In this document: positions 54,894 to 63,665 of the stretch, piece by piece
Layout: the number at the start of each line of letters is the position of its first letter
Numbering within the stretch: the stretch's first letter is position 1
Assembly: GCA_900766925.1 (NCBI GenBank)
Contig: CAAFXG010000330.1
Location: forward strand, 1 to 64,000
From: Lachnospiraceae bacterium
GTDB lineage: Bacteria > Bacillota > Clostridia > Lachnospirales > Lachnospiraceae
Length of the DNA stretch: 64,000 nucleotides
Direction of reading: 5' to 3'
Made by a program: the position numbers and the translations under genes
Notes under the pieces: generated by a model
Database searches by the model: none
Seen by the model: the letters and a program-made list of their open reading frames with translations, nothing else
What the model was told of the DNA's origin: nothing

Positions 54894-56096
54894 TTATTTA
54901 AACAATTCTACCAGCTTACTACTTCCCTGTGTTTCACCAAGATATCCATATTTTTTTGAAAAAAGGATAACCCCAATGCTTACTCTATCGCCAACCCGGT
55001 GTCTCACATAATCGTATATCTTATCGCAAATGCCTGATATAACCCTGTCCCTAAGTCCGCACAAGGCAAGCTCATCAAGCACCTGCTCTGTGTTGATACA
55101 CTGCATTATTTTCTCTGCAGTTTCCTTGCTTCCACCAGATAAAACCGTGTGTATTGCAAGTATTTCCATCCTGGCATCAGCCACCCTTGAATGGGTATTC
55201 ATAATTCCTGCCGCCAGTTTGACAAGCTTGCCTATATCACCCACAAGAAGGATATCCCTTATTCCATATGATACAGCCAAATCCAGAGTATCTCCAATGT
55301 AATTGCTGCATTTAATACTCTTGTTCATATCTATGGCAAGATATTTTTCTATATATTCCTGCCCGTAATTACCCGGTGCAATTATTAGCTTATCCTCACC
55401 CTGTCCAACCCTCTGCTTTATCTCTGCTTCAATGGTTGCAACAATTGACTGCTCACTCATTGGCTCTATTATTCCGCTTGTACCAAGCACGGATATACCA
55501 CCACAAATTCCAAGTCTCGGATTAAAGGTTTTACCTGCAAGCTCTACTCCGTTCGGAATGCTTACTGTTATCAAAAGCCTTCCTTCGTACTCCGCCTGTC
55601 GGCAAACCGCACCAACCGCACCGAAAATCATCTTACGGGGAACCGCGTTTATCGCTGCCTGACCTATATTTTGTTCTAAGCCCGGCTTTGTTACCCTTCC
55701 AACACCTATACCACCATCCAGATACAGATTAGTATATTCCTCACTTACAAACCATCTTTCATCAAAGAGTTCATCATTAATACGCTGTATTGTCACGTAT
55801 ATTTCCGATTTATCCGTCACATCCGGGTCATCTCCGCTGTCCTTTACAGTCATAAAGCAGGCTCTCTCATCACAATAACCCAAAGCTTCATATTTTCCCC
55901 CAGACTCGACAGACCCATCAACATAGCTGACCGGTACTTCTATTATCAGATTCTTTGGTGTCAATAACGACACATTCTCCTTCCTGATTCCAAGCAACAA
56001 AAAAGATGCCGCCGCATCAGCCGCCGCAGCTGCACAACTGCCGGTCGTTATTCCGCACCGAAGGTGCTTTTGATTTTTAACCACATATCGTTCCAT
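54894..56096 (-). CDS. cbiD: Cobalt-precorrin-5B C1-methyltransferase (CbiD)
   Basis: A 400-aa enzyme that methylates C1 of cobalt-precorrin-5B in the anaerobic pathway. Motifs are LRCGITTGSCAAAAADAAA near the start, LDGGIGVGRVTKPGLEQNIG, and ISVLGTSGIIEPMSEQSIVA. It is the first gene of the cluster, transcribed leftward from a 166-bp gap shared with the plus-strand asparaginase gene. CbiD is diagnostic of the early-cobalt-insertion anaerobic route. Confidence 0.95.
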   Translation of the reverse strand: MERYVVKNQKHLRCGITTGSCAAAAADAAASFLLLGIRKENVSLLTPKNLIIEVPVSYVDGSVESGGKYEALGYCDERACFMTVKDSGDDPDVTDKSEIYVTIQRINDELFDERWFVSEEYTNLYLDGGIGVGRVTKPGLEQNIGQAAINAVPRKMIFGAVGAVCRQAEYEGRLLITVSIPNGVELAGKTFNPRLGICGGISVLGTSGIIEPMSEQSIVATIEAEIKQRVGQGEDKLIIAPGNYGQEYIEKYLAIDMNKSIKCSNYIGDTLDLAVSYGIRDILLVGDIGKLVKLAAGIMNTHSRVADARMEILAIHTVLSGGSKETAEKIMQCINTEQVLDELALCGLRDRVISGICDKIYDYVRHRVGDRVSIGVILFSKKYGYLGETQGSSKLVELFK

Positions 56097-56262
56097 ACTT
56101 ATTCATGCCCTACTTATAATTCGATACCTATTATTATACATAATTTATCCGGCAAATACCATTATTTTAATGCATGTGCTTATGTGAAATTTTCTCGTTT
56201 TAAAATATAGGTATTTGTAGTAAAATAAATCCTTAGTAAATAATACAATTACGGAGGCTGTC
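56097..56262. promoter_or_regulatory. Divergent promoter region between cbiD and asparaginase
   Basis: The only divergent gap in the window. On the minus strand TATAAT occurs in ATTATGTATAATAATAGG, a -10 candidate for cbiD. The plus-strand asparaginase has GGAGG before its ATG. The gap is too short for, and does not show, a cobalamin riboswitch. Confidence 0.5.
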
Positions 56263-57192
56263 ATGAATATACTGGTAATTTTTACAGGCGGAACAATCGG
56301 CTCGACTTATAAGGACGGATATATTTCCACAGAAGCATCCACCCGTTACGCATTAATAGAAAAATATAAGGCGCAGTCCGACCATAGAGTCAGCTTTGTT
56401 ACCGATGCACCATACAACATTCTTAGTGAAAATCTTACCGGAAGCTATATCAACAAGCTGATTGATTGTCTGAGAAGACACGAAAAAGATGACATTGAAG
56501 GCATAATTATTACTCACGGAACTGATACCTTACAATATAGTGCTGCAGCTCTTGGAATGATATTTAGAAGTATAGATAAGCCGGTTGTTTTTGTATCCAG
56601 CAACTATGTTTTAGAGGATACCCGTGCCAACGGACTCAACAACTTTTCTAATGCCGTAGCCTTTATATGTAAACAGATTTCCAATGGTATTTTTGTGTCG
56701 TATGACAATATAATTCACGATGCACTCTGCCTGTTTCCTCACATGCAATATGATGACAAATTATATAGTCTTGATGATAACATTTTCGGAAGCTTCTCTG
56801 ATGGAATCTTTTATAAGAACGACAATTATGTATCAACAGATTTAGAAAAGCTTTTGCCTGATTTCATTATATCGGACAAGAAGCTTTTTTCAGAATGTGC
56901 TCCTGTCCTTTGTGTAAGGGCTGTTCCTGGGCAGCTCTATCCAGCTATTTCGGAGGATACAAGGGCTGTTCTTCTTGACAGCTACCACTCCGGAACTCTT
57001 AACACTGCAACACATACGCTTGCTAATTTTGTCCACAATGCAACAAACAAAAAAATCCCCGTCTATCTGACCGGTTTACAGGATACAATTCAGTATGAAA
57101 GCACAAAAAAATACGACAGCATAGGGATTAAAGTTCTCCCTAAGCTGTCGATAATCACCGCTTATATGCTTCTATGGTTATATTACTCATAA
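56263..57192 (+). CDS. ansA: L-asparaginase/glutaminase-type amidohydrolase
   Basis: A 309-aa asparaginase of the bacterial type I/II family, the only plus-strand gene. The first active-site Thr is in IFTGGTIGSTYKDG and the second catalytic block in IIITHGTDTLQYSAAALGMI, with Lys expected later. It lacks a signal peptide, so it is cytoplasmic. It is shorter than typical 320-340 aa members but has the usual domain order. GGAGG lies eight bases before the ATG. Confidence 0.87.
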   Translation: MNILVIFTGGTIGSTYKDGYISTEASTRYALIEKYKAQSDHRVSFVTDAPYNILSENLTGSYINKLIDCLRRHEKDDIEGIIITHGTDTLQYSAAALGMIFRSIDKPVVFVSSNYVLEDTRANGLNNFSNAVAFICKQISNGIFVSYDNIIHDALCLFPHMQYDDKLYSLDDNIFGSFSDGIFYKNDNYVSTDLEKLLPDFIISDKKLFSECAPVLCVRAVPGQLYPAISEDTRAVLLDSYHSGTLNTATHTLANFVHNATNKKIPVYLTGLQDTIQYESTKKYDSIGIKVLPKLSIITAYMLLWLYYS

Positions 57193-57219
57193 ATACATCA
57201 GCACAAGCCGGATATTGTG

Positions 57220-58161
57220 CTATAACATCTTTCTCCTATGCAATACAACTGCTACAATCATGCATATTACAAAAGTTATAATGCAAATAATTCCAAATCC
57301 GTGGGGAGTGTTTGATAAAGGCATCCATTTCCCACTGACATTCATTCCATACAGACCTGATATAATGGTCGGAATTGACATTACAATTGTGATTGAAGCA
57401 AGATACTTCATTATGTTATTGAGTCGGTTATCGATTACAGTAGACATCAGTTCCCTTGTACCTTTAAGAATATCACGATAAATCTGAGTCATCTCAATAG
57501 CCTGCAAATTCTCTACGACAACATCATCCAACAGCTCCTGATCTTCAGGGAACTTCTTAATTCCGCTGTACCTGGTCAGTCTGTCTACAATCATTCTGTT
57601 CGCTCTTAACGAGGTATCGAAATAAACAAGGTTGGATTCCATTTCATGAAGATTGATAATATCCGAATTCTCGATAATACCGCCCATTCTTTCTTCCATT
57701 TCAAGACGCTTACGGTCAATGACCCTAAGGTAAGACTGATACAGCATGCTTGTTCTATATAAAATCTGATAAGTAAATTTAGCCTGTTTCTTTGTTGAGA
57801 AATCCCTCAATCGATTAACTATAAAATACCTTATAATAGGAGTTTCTGAAGAACATACAGTAATAATTGCCTCTTCCGTCCAGATAATACCAAGCGGAAT
57901 TGTTGTATACGCCTCCTGATTATGACGAATCTCTACTGACGGTATATCAAAAAGTATGAGGACATATCCATCATTTACATCCACACGGGAAGACTCTTCC
58001 TCATCGAGAGCGGCCCTTAAATCAGCTATATCAATATCATACTTCTGTGATATTTCGTTGCTCTCCTCCTGACTAGGCGAAGTAAGATTTATCCACATTC
58101 CTGCTTCATAATCATCAATTTCTTTTAGCTTGCCGTTTTCACTAATATATCTGCTAATCAC
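57220..58161 (-). CDS. corA: CorA-family magnesium/divalent-metal transporter
   Basis: A 313-aa CorA-type channel. The N-terminal part is the cytosolic alpha/beta funnel. The C-terminal two membrane helices carry the GMN motif in IISGLYGMNVSGKW, followed by IICIITFVICMIVAVVLHRR. The GTG at 58161 is preferred because AAGGAG lies eight bases before it; a TTG at 58179 would sit in front of that site. Its leader contains a stem that would hide this ribosome-binding site and a 29-codon ORF further upstream, which suggests regulation by ion or translation status. Confidence 0.88.
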   Translation of the reverse strand: MISRYISENGKLKEIDDYEAGMWINLTSPSQEESNEISQKYDIDIADLRAALDEEESSRVDVNDGYVLILFDIPSVEIRHNQEAYTTIPLGIIWTEEAIITVCSSETPIIRYFIVNRLRDFSTKKQAKFTYQILYRTSMLYQSYLRVIDRKRLEMEERMGGIIENSDIINLHEMESNLVYFDTSLRANRMIVDRLTRYSGIKKFPEDQELLDDVVVENLQAIEMTQIYRDILKGTRELMSTVIDNRLNNIMKYLASITIVMSIPTIISGLYGMNVSGKWMPLSNTPHGFGIICIITFVICMIVAVVLHRRKML

Positions 58162-58171
58162 AATTTTATCT

Positions 58172-58247
58172 CCTTCCAATCGTAGTATTGCCCAAGAATC
58201 AATGGGATATTAATTCATATTAATTACCTATGCTCCTACGATGGAAA
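58172..58247 (-). promoter_or_regulatory. RBS-sequestering stem in the corA leader
   Basis: On the minus strand CTTTCCATCGTAG (58247-58235) pairs with CTACGATTGGAAGG (58185-58172) with one bulge; the latter includes part of the AAGGAG site of corA. Inside, GGTAATTAAT/AATTAATATCC and CCCA/TGGG form two further hairpins, giving a three-way junction. The start codon is 11 bases downstream. Confidence 0.5.
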
Positions 58248-58253
58248 GCTTTA

Positions 58254-58365
58254 CAAAAAAAAACTGCACTATATATGACGACAAGACATTAAGCCCTGTA
58301 CAGCTATAGCGTTTCCACCGTAGATTATACTTCGCCCATGACTATCCTGACCGTCCATATAGCAC
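58254..58365 (-). terminator. Long hairpin with T-tract around a 29-codon ORF
   Basis: GTGCTATATG (58365-58356) pairs with TATATAGTGC (58275-58266), with several G-T pairs, and is followed by a run of ten T on the minus strand. A second tier, GACGG-CAGGA with TCTTGTCGTC, continues the stem. The hairpin encloses the whole small ORF, so ribosomes on it would prevent folding. Confidence 0.45.
58269..58358 (-). CDS. 29-aa leader-type ORF upstream of corA
   Basis: A 29-codon frame with GGGAGG seven bases before its ATG. The product begins MDGQDSHGRSIIYGGNAIAV and ends MSCRHI. It contains one Cys, two His and no signal peptide. It lies between plsC and corA, inside a hairpin ending in a T-tract. 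It could be a regulatory leader peptide, as upstream of some bacterial magnesium transporter genes, or an independent small protein. I do not recognise the family. Confidence 0.45.
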   Translation of the reverse strand: MDGQDSHGRSIIYGGNAIAVQGLMSCRHI

Positions 58366-58483
58366 ACCTCCCTCTTTATATGTATTGCAACCTTTGGCTG
58401 CCACAACTCTAAAATAAATTTTAATTTAAGTTAAAATAAATTTCAACATTTATTTTGCAGTTCAAATAATATTGACAAATTAT

Positions 58484-59203
58484 TCATACTCTTACCGTTT
58501 TCTCAGAAATTTTACATTGGATTCTGCTTCTTACTATTTCCGAAATTTCTTCTGTTGACAAACCCTTATACTCTTCATAATATATTGGCTCAAGATAATG
58601 AACCTGTGTCGTTACAGGCTTCAACGAATTGCCCTCAAATGGCTTATATGAATCTATTAATGCAACAGGAACAATAGGACTTTTAGCTCTTATTGCATAT
58701 TTAAATGCTCCCGGCATAAAATTCAGTACCACATTCCTATTATGGCAATATCCGCCCTCCGGAAAAATTATGTATCTGCGTCCCGATTTAACCTCCGACA
58801 CAACATTTCTCATAGTTTTCACCTGAGCCTCAATGCTGTCTCGATTAAGACGCTTCCCCTTAATTAAATCCAGAAACTGGCTCATAACAATCATATGTGA
58901 ACGTTTATCATCCATAACAACGGTACACGGATTTTTGTGGGTAGATATAATACCAAGTGCATCATATTTTCCCTGATGATTCGGATACATTACATATCCC
59001 CCATCCTTTGGTAAATTTTCAACACCATATACCTTTGTTTTAATAAATCCGATTTTCTTTACCATCCCTATTACGCGTCTGGCAATTTTGTATCTTGATT
59101 CTTCTGTATATCTGTCTCTGCGTAGTTTAATGTAACAACAGTGTACCAGAAAAAATATGATATATGGAATCGAAAAAATTATAATAAACCAAAATCTTAC
59201 CAT
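58484..59203 (-). CDS. plsC: 1-acyl-sn-glycerol-3-phosphate acyltransferase (PlsC)
   Basis: A 239-aa lysophosphatidate acyltransferase for phospholipid synthesis. The N-terminus carries one membrane helix (FWFIIIFSIPYIIFFLVHCC). The catalytic NHx4D motif is in YPNHQGKYDALGI and the substrate motif in IIFPEGGYCHN. The start at ATG 59203 has GAGGGGG upstream. The 322-bp gap to corA holds only the leader elements described. Confidence 0.9.
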   Translation of the reverse strand: MVRFWFIIIFSIPYIIFFLVHCCYIKLRRDRYTEESRYKIARRVIGMVKKIGFIKTKVYGVENLPKDGGYVMYPNHQGKYDALGIISTHKNPCTVVMDDKRSHMIVMSQFLDLIKGKRLNRDSIEAQVKTMRNVVSEVKSGRRYIIFPEGGYCHNRNVVLNFMPGAFKYAIRAKSPIVPVALIDSYKPFEGNSLKPVTTQVHYLEPIYYEEYKGLSTEEISEIVRSRIQCKISEKTVRV

Positions 59204-59361
59204 TTCTTTCCCCCTCACCGTTATAAGCAATTTATGCAAATTGCAAAACTCATTTACAACCAAATACAGCTTATGATTGATTCTGCAATTATCTGTTAAT
59301 TAAATTTAGTTTATCATTTTGTTTGTTTAATAATCAACCTTTTTTTATAAAAAATAGCTTT

Positions 59362-61191
59362 TTACAAAAACGGAGCCGTTTCGACCTTGAGCCACTCTGC
59401 CTCCTCCACAGTAAGATAAGGCAAAAGCTTTTCGTATACACGTGCATTATACTCATCCAAAAGAGCCAGCTCCCTTTCGCTCATAAGCTCCGGCAATATG
59501 GCAGCTCTGTCGAACGGAACCAAGGTCAATGTTTCAAACTCCATAAACTGTCCGTACTCTGTCCTGCCAGCTTTGCGACAAAGTACAAGATTTTCAAGTC
59601 TGATACCATATTCACCTTCAATGTAAAGTCCGGGCTCATCCGAGGTAATCATCCCCTCTTCAAACACTGTTCCAATCTTTCCGTCGGCATCCTTAAGACG
59701 AAAAGCATTCGGTCCCTCGTGAACGTTCAGCATATACCCTACTCCGTGTCCACTTCCATGGTTATAATCAAGTCCAAGCTCCCACAAAGGAGCCCTTGCA
59801 AGATAATCCAGATTAGCTCCTGTACAGCCATATTTAAAATGTGCCGCTGCAAGATTAATATTACCCCTTAGAACCGCAGTATAATGTTCCTTTTGCCGGG
59901 TGGTTAATTCACCAAGGGAAATTGTCCTTGTAACGTCTGTTGTACCCCAAAGATACTGTCCGCCTGTGTCCAACAAAAGAAAATTACTGTTGCCAAGACG
60001 CTTATCAGTCTCCTCTGTCGGTTCATAATGGACAATCGCGCCATGCTCTGCATATGCGGCAATCGGTGCAAAGCTCTGCTCTATATATCCGTCACCCTTT
60101 TTTCTGAGAAGCTCCAGCCTCTCACATACATCCATCTCAGTTATATTACTGTCTGAATACCCACCTGCTTCAGTCGGGCAAAATGCCTGTTTCAACCAAT
60201 ATATCAACTTCGTGACGGCCACTCCATCAAGAAGGTGCGCCCGCCTCTCATTATCCATCTCCACAGGATTTTTGACGGCCTTTAAGGTTCTCGTTGGGTT
60301 AGGTTCATCAATTATACAGACATCATCATTTAACGATGTAACCAATGCTACATTGACAGTTGTTTTATCAAGCATGACATTGACATCATGCAACCCGACA
60401 ACATCATTATATACCTGCAAATACGGAGCTAATATTACGCCGTCTGCCTGAAGTTCATTTATTATAATGTCATCAGCAAAACTCTCAGGATTAATATAAA
60501 GTACTGAATCTGTTCCACTTATTATTGTGTAAGCAAGAGCAACAGGATTATATTCAATATCATTTCCGCGAATATTATACAGCCACGCAATATCATCAAG
60601 TGATGACAAAAGCAGTTTATCCGCCCCCTTCTCCTTCATTGCACTACGGACTGCGGATAATTTTTGAGCTCTGGATTGCCCTGAATATTTATCTTCAAGT
60701 ATAAATACCGGTTCCGCCGGAAGCTCCGGTCTGTCTTCCCATATTTCCCCAATAAGGTCTATATTTTCGATGTATTTAATTTTCTTGTCCTTAAGCTTAT
60801 TCCTGATGGCTTCTGCGTAAGAAAAGCTTACTGTTCTTCCATCATATGCAAGACAGCTACCATCCACAAGCTTCTCGTAAATATATTCTGAAACAGTCGG
60901 AACACCATCCACACCAAGCTTCTGCAGTATTATGCCTGTGCCCTCAAGCTGTGATGCTGCCTGAATAAAATACCTGCCGTCTGTCCACAGGCAAATCTCA
61001 TCCAGACTAACAACCACGGTACCTGCAGAACCATCAAAGCCCGTAAGATATTCCCTGCATTTAAAATAATCACCAACATATTCCGATGCATGAAAGTCAT
61101 CCGACACTATCAGATACATGTCGATTCCATTTTGCTGCATCAGCTTCCGCAGCCCGCTTATACGTTCAAGATAAACATCCTTACTACTCAC
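59362..61191 (-). CDS. Xaa-Pro aminopeptidase (M24 family, long form)
   Basis: A 609-aa cytoplasmic aminopeptidase P that removes residues before proline. Creatinase-like N-terminal and middle domains precede the catalytic M24 domain (about residues 315-540). Metal ligands are visible in LLLDTGGQYLWGTTDVTRTI (two Asp), NHGSGHGVGYMLNVHEGP (His), EGMITSDEPGLYIEGEYG and IRLENLV (Glu). It starts at GTG 61191 with GGAGGAGG upstream, two bases after the ArsR stop. Co-transcription with a metal regulator is curious, though the enzyme uses metal ions. Confidence 0.93.
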   Translation of the reverse strand: MSSKDVYLERISGLRKLMQQNGIDMYLIVSDDFHASEYVGDYFKCREYLTGFDGSAGTVVVSLDEICLWTDGRYFIQAASQLEGTGIILQKLGVDGVPTVSEYIYEKLVDGSCLAYDGRTVSFSYAEAIRNKLKDKKIKYIENIDLIGEIWEDRPELPAEPVFILEDKYSGQSRAQKLSAVRSAMKEKGADKLLLSSLDDIAWLYNIRGNDIEYNPVALAYTIISGTDSVLYINPESFADDIIINELQADGVILAPYLQVYNDVVGLHDVNVMLDKTTVNVALVTSLNDDVCIIDEPNPTRTLKAVKNPVEMDNERRAHLLDGVAVTKLIYWLKQAFCPTEAGGYSDSNITEMDVCERLELLRKKGDGYIEQSFAPIAAYAEHGAIVHYEPTEETDKRLGNSNFLLLDTGGQYLWGTTDVTRTISLGELTTRQKEHYTAVLRGNINLAAAHFKYGCTGANLDYLARAPLWELGLDYNHGSGHGVGYMLNVHEGPNAFRLKDADGKIGTVFEEGMITSDEPGLYIEGEYGIRLENLVLCRKAGRTEYGQFMEFETLTLVPFDRAAILPELMSERELALLDEYNARVYEKLLPYLTVEEAEWLKVETAPFL

Positions 61192-61193
61192 AC

Positions 61194-61568
61194 TCAGTCC
61201 TCCTCCAAATGCTCCTGACCCTGGGCAATAATTGAACGTACATGGTCATCGGCCAGTGAATAGAAAACTGACTTTCCGTCCCTTCTGCTCTTAACCAGCT
61301 TACTCTGCTTCAATATCTTAAGCTGATGTGAAATGGCCGACTGCGTCATATTAAGCACCTGTGCCAGGTCACACACGCACACCTCAGCCTCAAATAATAC
61401 ATACAAAATTCTTATTCTTGTTGAATCTCCAAATACCTTAAACAACTCGGCAAGATCATACAGCTCCTCCTCGTCCGGCATTGTCTCATTAACTATTCTA
61501 AGTAAATCCTCGTGAACCTCCACTGTATCGCAACATTCACAGGCAAATCTTCTATCATGCTCTGACAT
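61194..61568 (-). CDS. ArsR/SmtB-family metal-responsive repressor
   Basis: A 124-aa winged-helix repressor. The HTH is AQVLNMTQSAISHQLKILKQ. Metal-binding candidates are CECC at residues 10-13 (N-terminal) and VCVCDL in the alpha3 helix, the positions used by CadC- and SmtB/CzrA-type sensors. It probably represses the operon of the adjacent metal ATPase. The start at ATG 61568 has AAGGAG seven bases before it. No operator was identified with certainty. Confidence 0.9.
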   Translation of the reverse strand: MSEHDRRFACECCDTVEVHEDLLRIVNETMPDEEELYDLAELFKVFGDSTRIRILYVLFEAEVCVCDLAQVLNMTQSAISHQLKILKQSKLVKSRRDGKSVFYSLADDHVRSIIAQGQEHLEED

Positions 61569-61673
61569 TCCCATACTCCTTATCTGCTAATTCATAAATT
61601 ACTAAGAATATTTTACAACATATCCCACATTTTGAACACATAAAAATATTGTTAATTTCTTACATTATTTTTG

Positions 61674-63560
61674 CTACAGCTTTTTGACAAACAGCGCCCT
61701 GATAGCATTCAATACAGCAAGTATCATAACACCTACGTCCGCAAAGATAGCAAGCCACATATTGGCAATTCCCATCGCTCCAAGCACAAGACATACCGCC
61801 TTGACTCCAAGTGCAAAACATATATTCTGATACACAATTCCAAGACATTTTCTTGAAATTTTAATTGCCTTTGAAATCTTCAGCGGGTCATCATCCATCA
61901 AAACAATATCCGCAGCTTCAATAGCAGCATCCGAGCCAAGTGAGCCCATTGCAATACCTATATCTGCTCTTGAAAGAACCGGTGCATCATTTATTCCGTC
62001 TCCGACAAAAGCAAGCTTATCCTTATCATTAAGCTTCTCAAGCAATTCTTCTACCTTCGAAACCTTGTCATCAGGAAGCAGTTCACTATATACCTCATCG
62101 ATTCCCAGCTCCTTTACAACACTGTCGGCAACAGCCTTAGAATCACCTGTAAGCATTACTGTAGAAGCTACCCCTGCTCTTTTCAGCTCTCTTATTGCCT
62201 GAGCAGCCGTAGGCTTAATCACATCAGAAATAAGAATATGTCCTGAATATTCACCATCAATTGCAACATGAACAATTGTGCCAACGTGATGACATTCGTG
62301 ATATTTTATTTTTAGCCTGTTCATAAGCCTTGCATTACCTGCAGCAACCTGTTTGCCGTCTATTATTGCAGTGACACCCTCTCCGCTTATTTCTTTCACG
62401 TCTGTGACTCTGGTCTGGTCTATATCCTTTCCATATGCCGCCTTAAGACTCTTGCTTATAGGGTGAGTCGAATAACACTCCGCCAATGCTGCATACTCAA
62501 TTAACTGGTCATCCTCAAGCTTATTGTGATGTATTCCGCTAACCTCAAAGACACCATGTGTCATGGTTCCGGTCTTATCAAAGACAACACATTTGGTCTT
62601 GGCAAGAGTTTCAAGATAATTTGAACCCTTAACGAGAATTCCCTCACGACTTGCACCGCCGATACCCGCAAAAAAGCTAAGTGGTATACTGATAACCAGC
62701 GCACACGGACAACTAATAACAAGAAAGGTGAGCGCCCTGTAAATCCAGCTTCCCCAGCTTGCGTCCGCACCCAATGCGAGCATTCTGACTAATGGTGGCA
62801 CAACAGCAAGTGCTAGGGCACCGAAGCACACAGTAGGTGTATAATATCTTGCAAATTTTGAAATGAAATTCTCCGATTTTGACTTTCTAGAGCTGGAATT
62901 TTCAACCAGCTCTAGAATCTTCGACACTGTGGACTCACCAAACAGCTTGGTAGTTCTAATTCTGAGGACACCAGTCATATTTATGCAACCGCTTATTACC
63001 TCATCCCCACAGGTCGCTGTTCTTGGAACACTCTCACCGGTAAGTGCACTCGTATTAAGGGATGAACTGCCTTCTTCTATAATGCCGTCAATAGGAATCT
63101 TCTCACCCGGCTGAACAACAATAATAGTTCCAATTTCAATCTCATCGGGGTCTGCCTTCTCAAGCTTTCCATCAATTTCAATATTGGCATAATCCGGTCT
63201 GATATCCATCAGCTCGCTGATATTACGACGGCTTTTACCAACCGCATAGCTCTGAAACAGCTCCCCAATCTGGTAAAAGAGCATTACTGCCACAGCCTCT
63301 GTATAATCATTGCTTTTCTCCACAAGTGCTACAATAATTGCGCCGACCGTAGCAACCGCCATAAGAAAATTCTCATCAAACACCTGTCTGTTAATAATAC
63401 CCTTGACTGCCTTCTTTAAAATGTCATACCCAATTACCACATATGGAACTAAGTACAGAAAAAATAATACAATACCGTCAACCGGCACAAGTCTTAATAC
63501 AAGCATCAGAAGCGCCGCTATTATTATTCTGATAAGCATTTTTTTCTGCTTTTTATTCAT
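61674..63560 (-). CDS. Heavy-metal-translocating P1B-type ATPase (Zn/Cd/Pb-type)
   Basis: A 628-aa metal pump with about eight helices. The CPC ion site is in LVISCPCALVISIPLSF, the phosphorylation motif in VVFDKTGTMTHGV, the TGDS block in VMLTGDSKAVADSV, and the hinge in VGDGINDAPVLSRADIGIAM. TGES (SALTGESVP) is present. The N-terminus has no HMA domain; a separate HMA protein is encoded upstream. With the ArsR gene it forms an efflux operon for Zn, Cd or Pb; the metal cannot be told by eye. The start overlaps the end of a 33-codon ORF. Confidence 0.94.
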   Translation of the reverse strand: MNKKQKKMLIRIIIAALLMLVLRLVPVDGIVLFFLYLVPYVVIGYDILKKAVKGIINRQVFDENFLMAVATVGAIIVALVEKSNDYTEAVAVMLFYQIGELFQSYAVGKSRRNISELMDIRPDYANIEIDGKLEKADPDEIEIGTIIVVQPGEKIPIDGIIEEGSSSLNTSALTGESVPRTATCGDEVISGCINMTGVLRIRTTKLFGESTVSKILELVENSSSRKSKSENFISKFARYYTPTVCFGALALAVVPPLVRMLALGADASWGSWIYRALTFLVISCPCALVISIPLSFFAGIGGASREGILVKGSNYLETLAKTKCVVFDKTGTMTHGVFEVSGIHHNKLEDDQLIEYAALAECYSTHPISKSLKAAYGKDIDQTRVTDVKEISGEGVTAIIDGKQVAAGNARLMNRLKIKYHECHHVGTIVHVAIDGEYSGHILISDVIKPTAAQAIRELKRAGVASTVMLTGDSKAVADSVVKELGIDEVYSELLPDDKVSKVEELLEKLNDKDKLAFVGDGINDAPVLSRADIGIAMGSLGSDAAIEAADIVLMDDDPLKISKAIKISRKCLGIVYQNICFALGVKAVCLVLGAMGIANMWLAIFADVGVMILAVLNAIRALFVKKL

Positions 63561-63654
63561 TTATAACCTCCTGATAAAATAAGCTATCGACTCGATTGAT
63601 TTCATCAATCGGGTCCTCTCGTCGGAACCATCCAAAATTATGAACTTCGTTCAT
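63553..63654 (-). CDS. Possible 33-aa ORF between HMA protein and P-type ATPase
   Basis: A 33-codon frame (MNEVHNFGWFRREDPIDEIN at its start, VINE at its end) begins at an ATG eight bases after AGGAGG. Its stop overlaps the ATPase start by eight bases, so translation would be coupled. The bases IDEINRV are shared with 33036-33056 and the RBS-to-ATG bases with the cbiJ start. The DNA also folds into hairpins (ATTATGAAC/GTTCATAAT, GGAACCAT/ATGGTTCC), so it may instead be a repeat element. Confidence 0.4.
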   Translation of the reverse strand: MNEVHNFGWFRREDPIDEINRVDSLFYQEVINE

Positions 63655-63663
63655 AATGGTTCC
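63589..63663. repeat. Palindromic intergenic element between HMA protein and ATPase
   Basis: Contains the 21-base sequence shared with 33036-33056 (63589-63609), with dyad CGATTGATTTCATCAATCG, and a long hairpin at 63624-63663 with outer arms GGAACCAT/ATGGTTCC and inner arms ATTATGAAC/GTTCATAAT. The TAATGGTTCC half also occurs twice at 52244-52273. Confidence 0.5.
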
Positions 63664-63665
63664 TC

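Noticed and set aside
56097..56262. Cobalamin riboswitch before cbiD
   Set aside because: The gap is only 166 bp and no B12-box-like GCCACTG or multistem core is seen.
57202..57223. Bidirectional terminator between asparaginase and corA
   Set aside because: The AGCACAA/TTGTGCT stem exists but no T-tract follows on either side.
58162..58483. M-box or SRP RNA in the corA leader
   Set aside because: Neither the M-box conserved blocks nor the GGAAG/AGCAG apical loop of SRP RNA is present; a GGTCAGG match alone is not enough.
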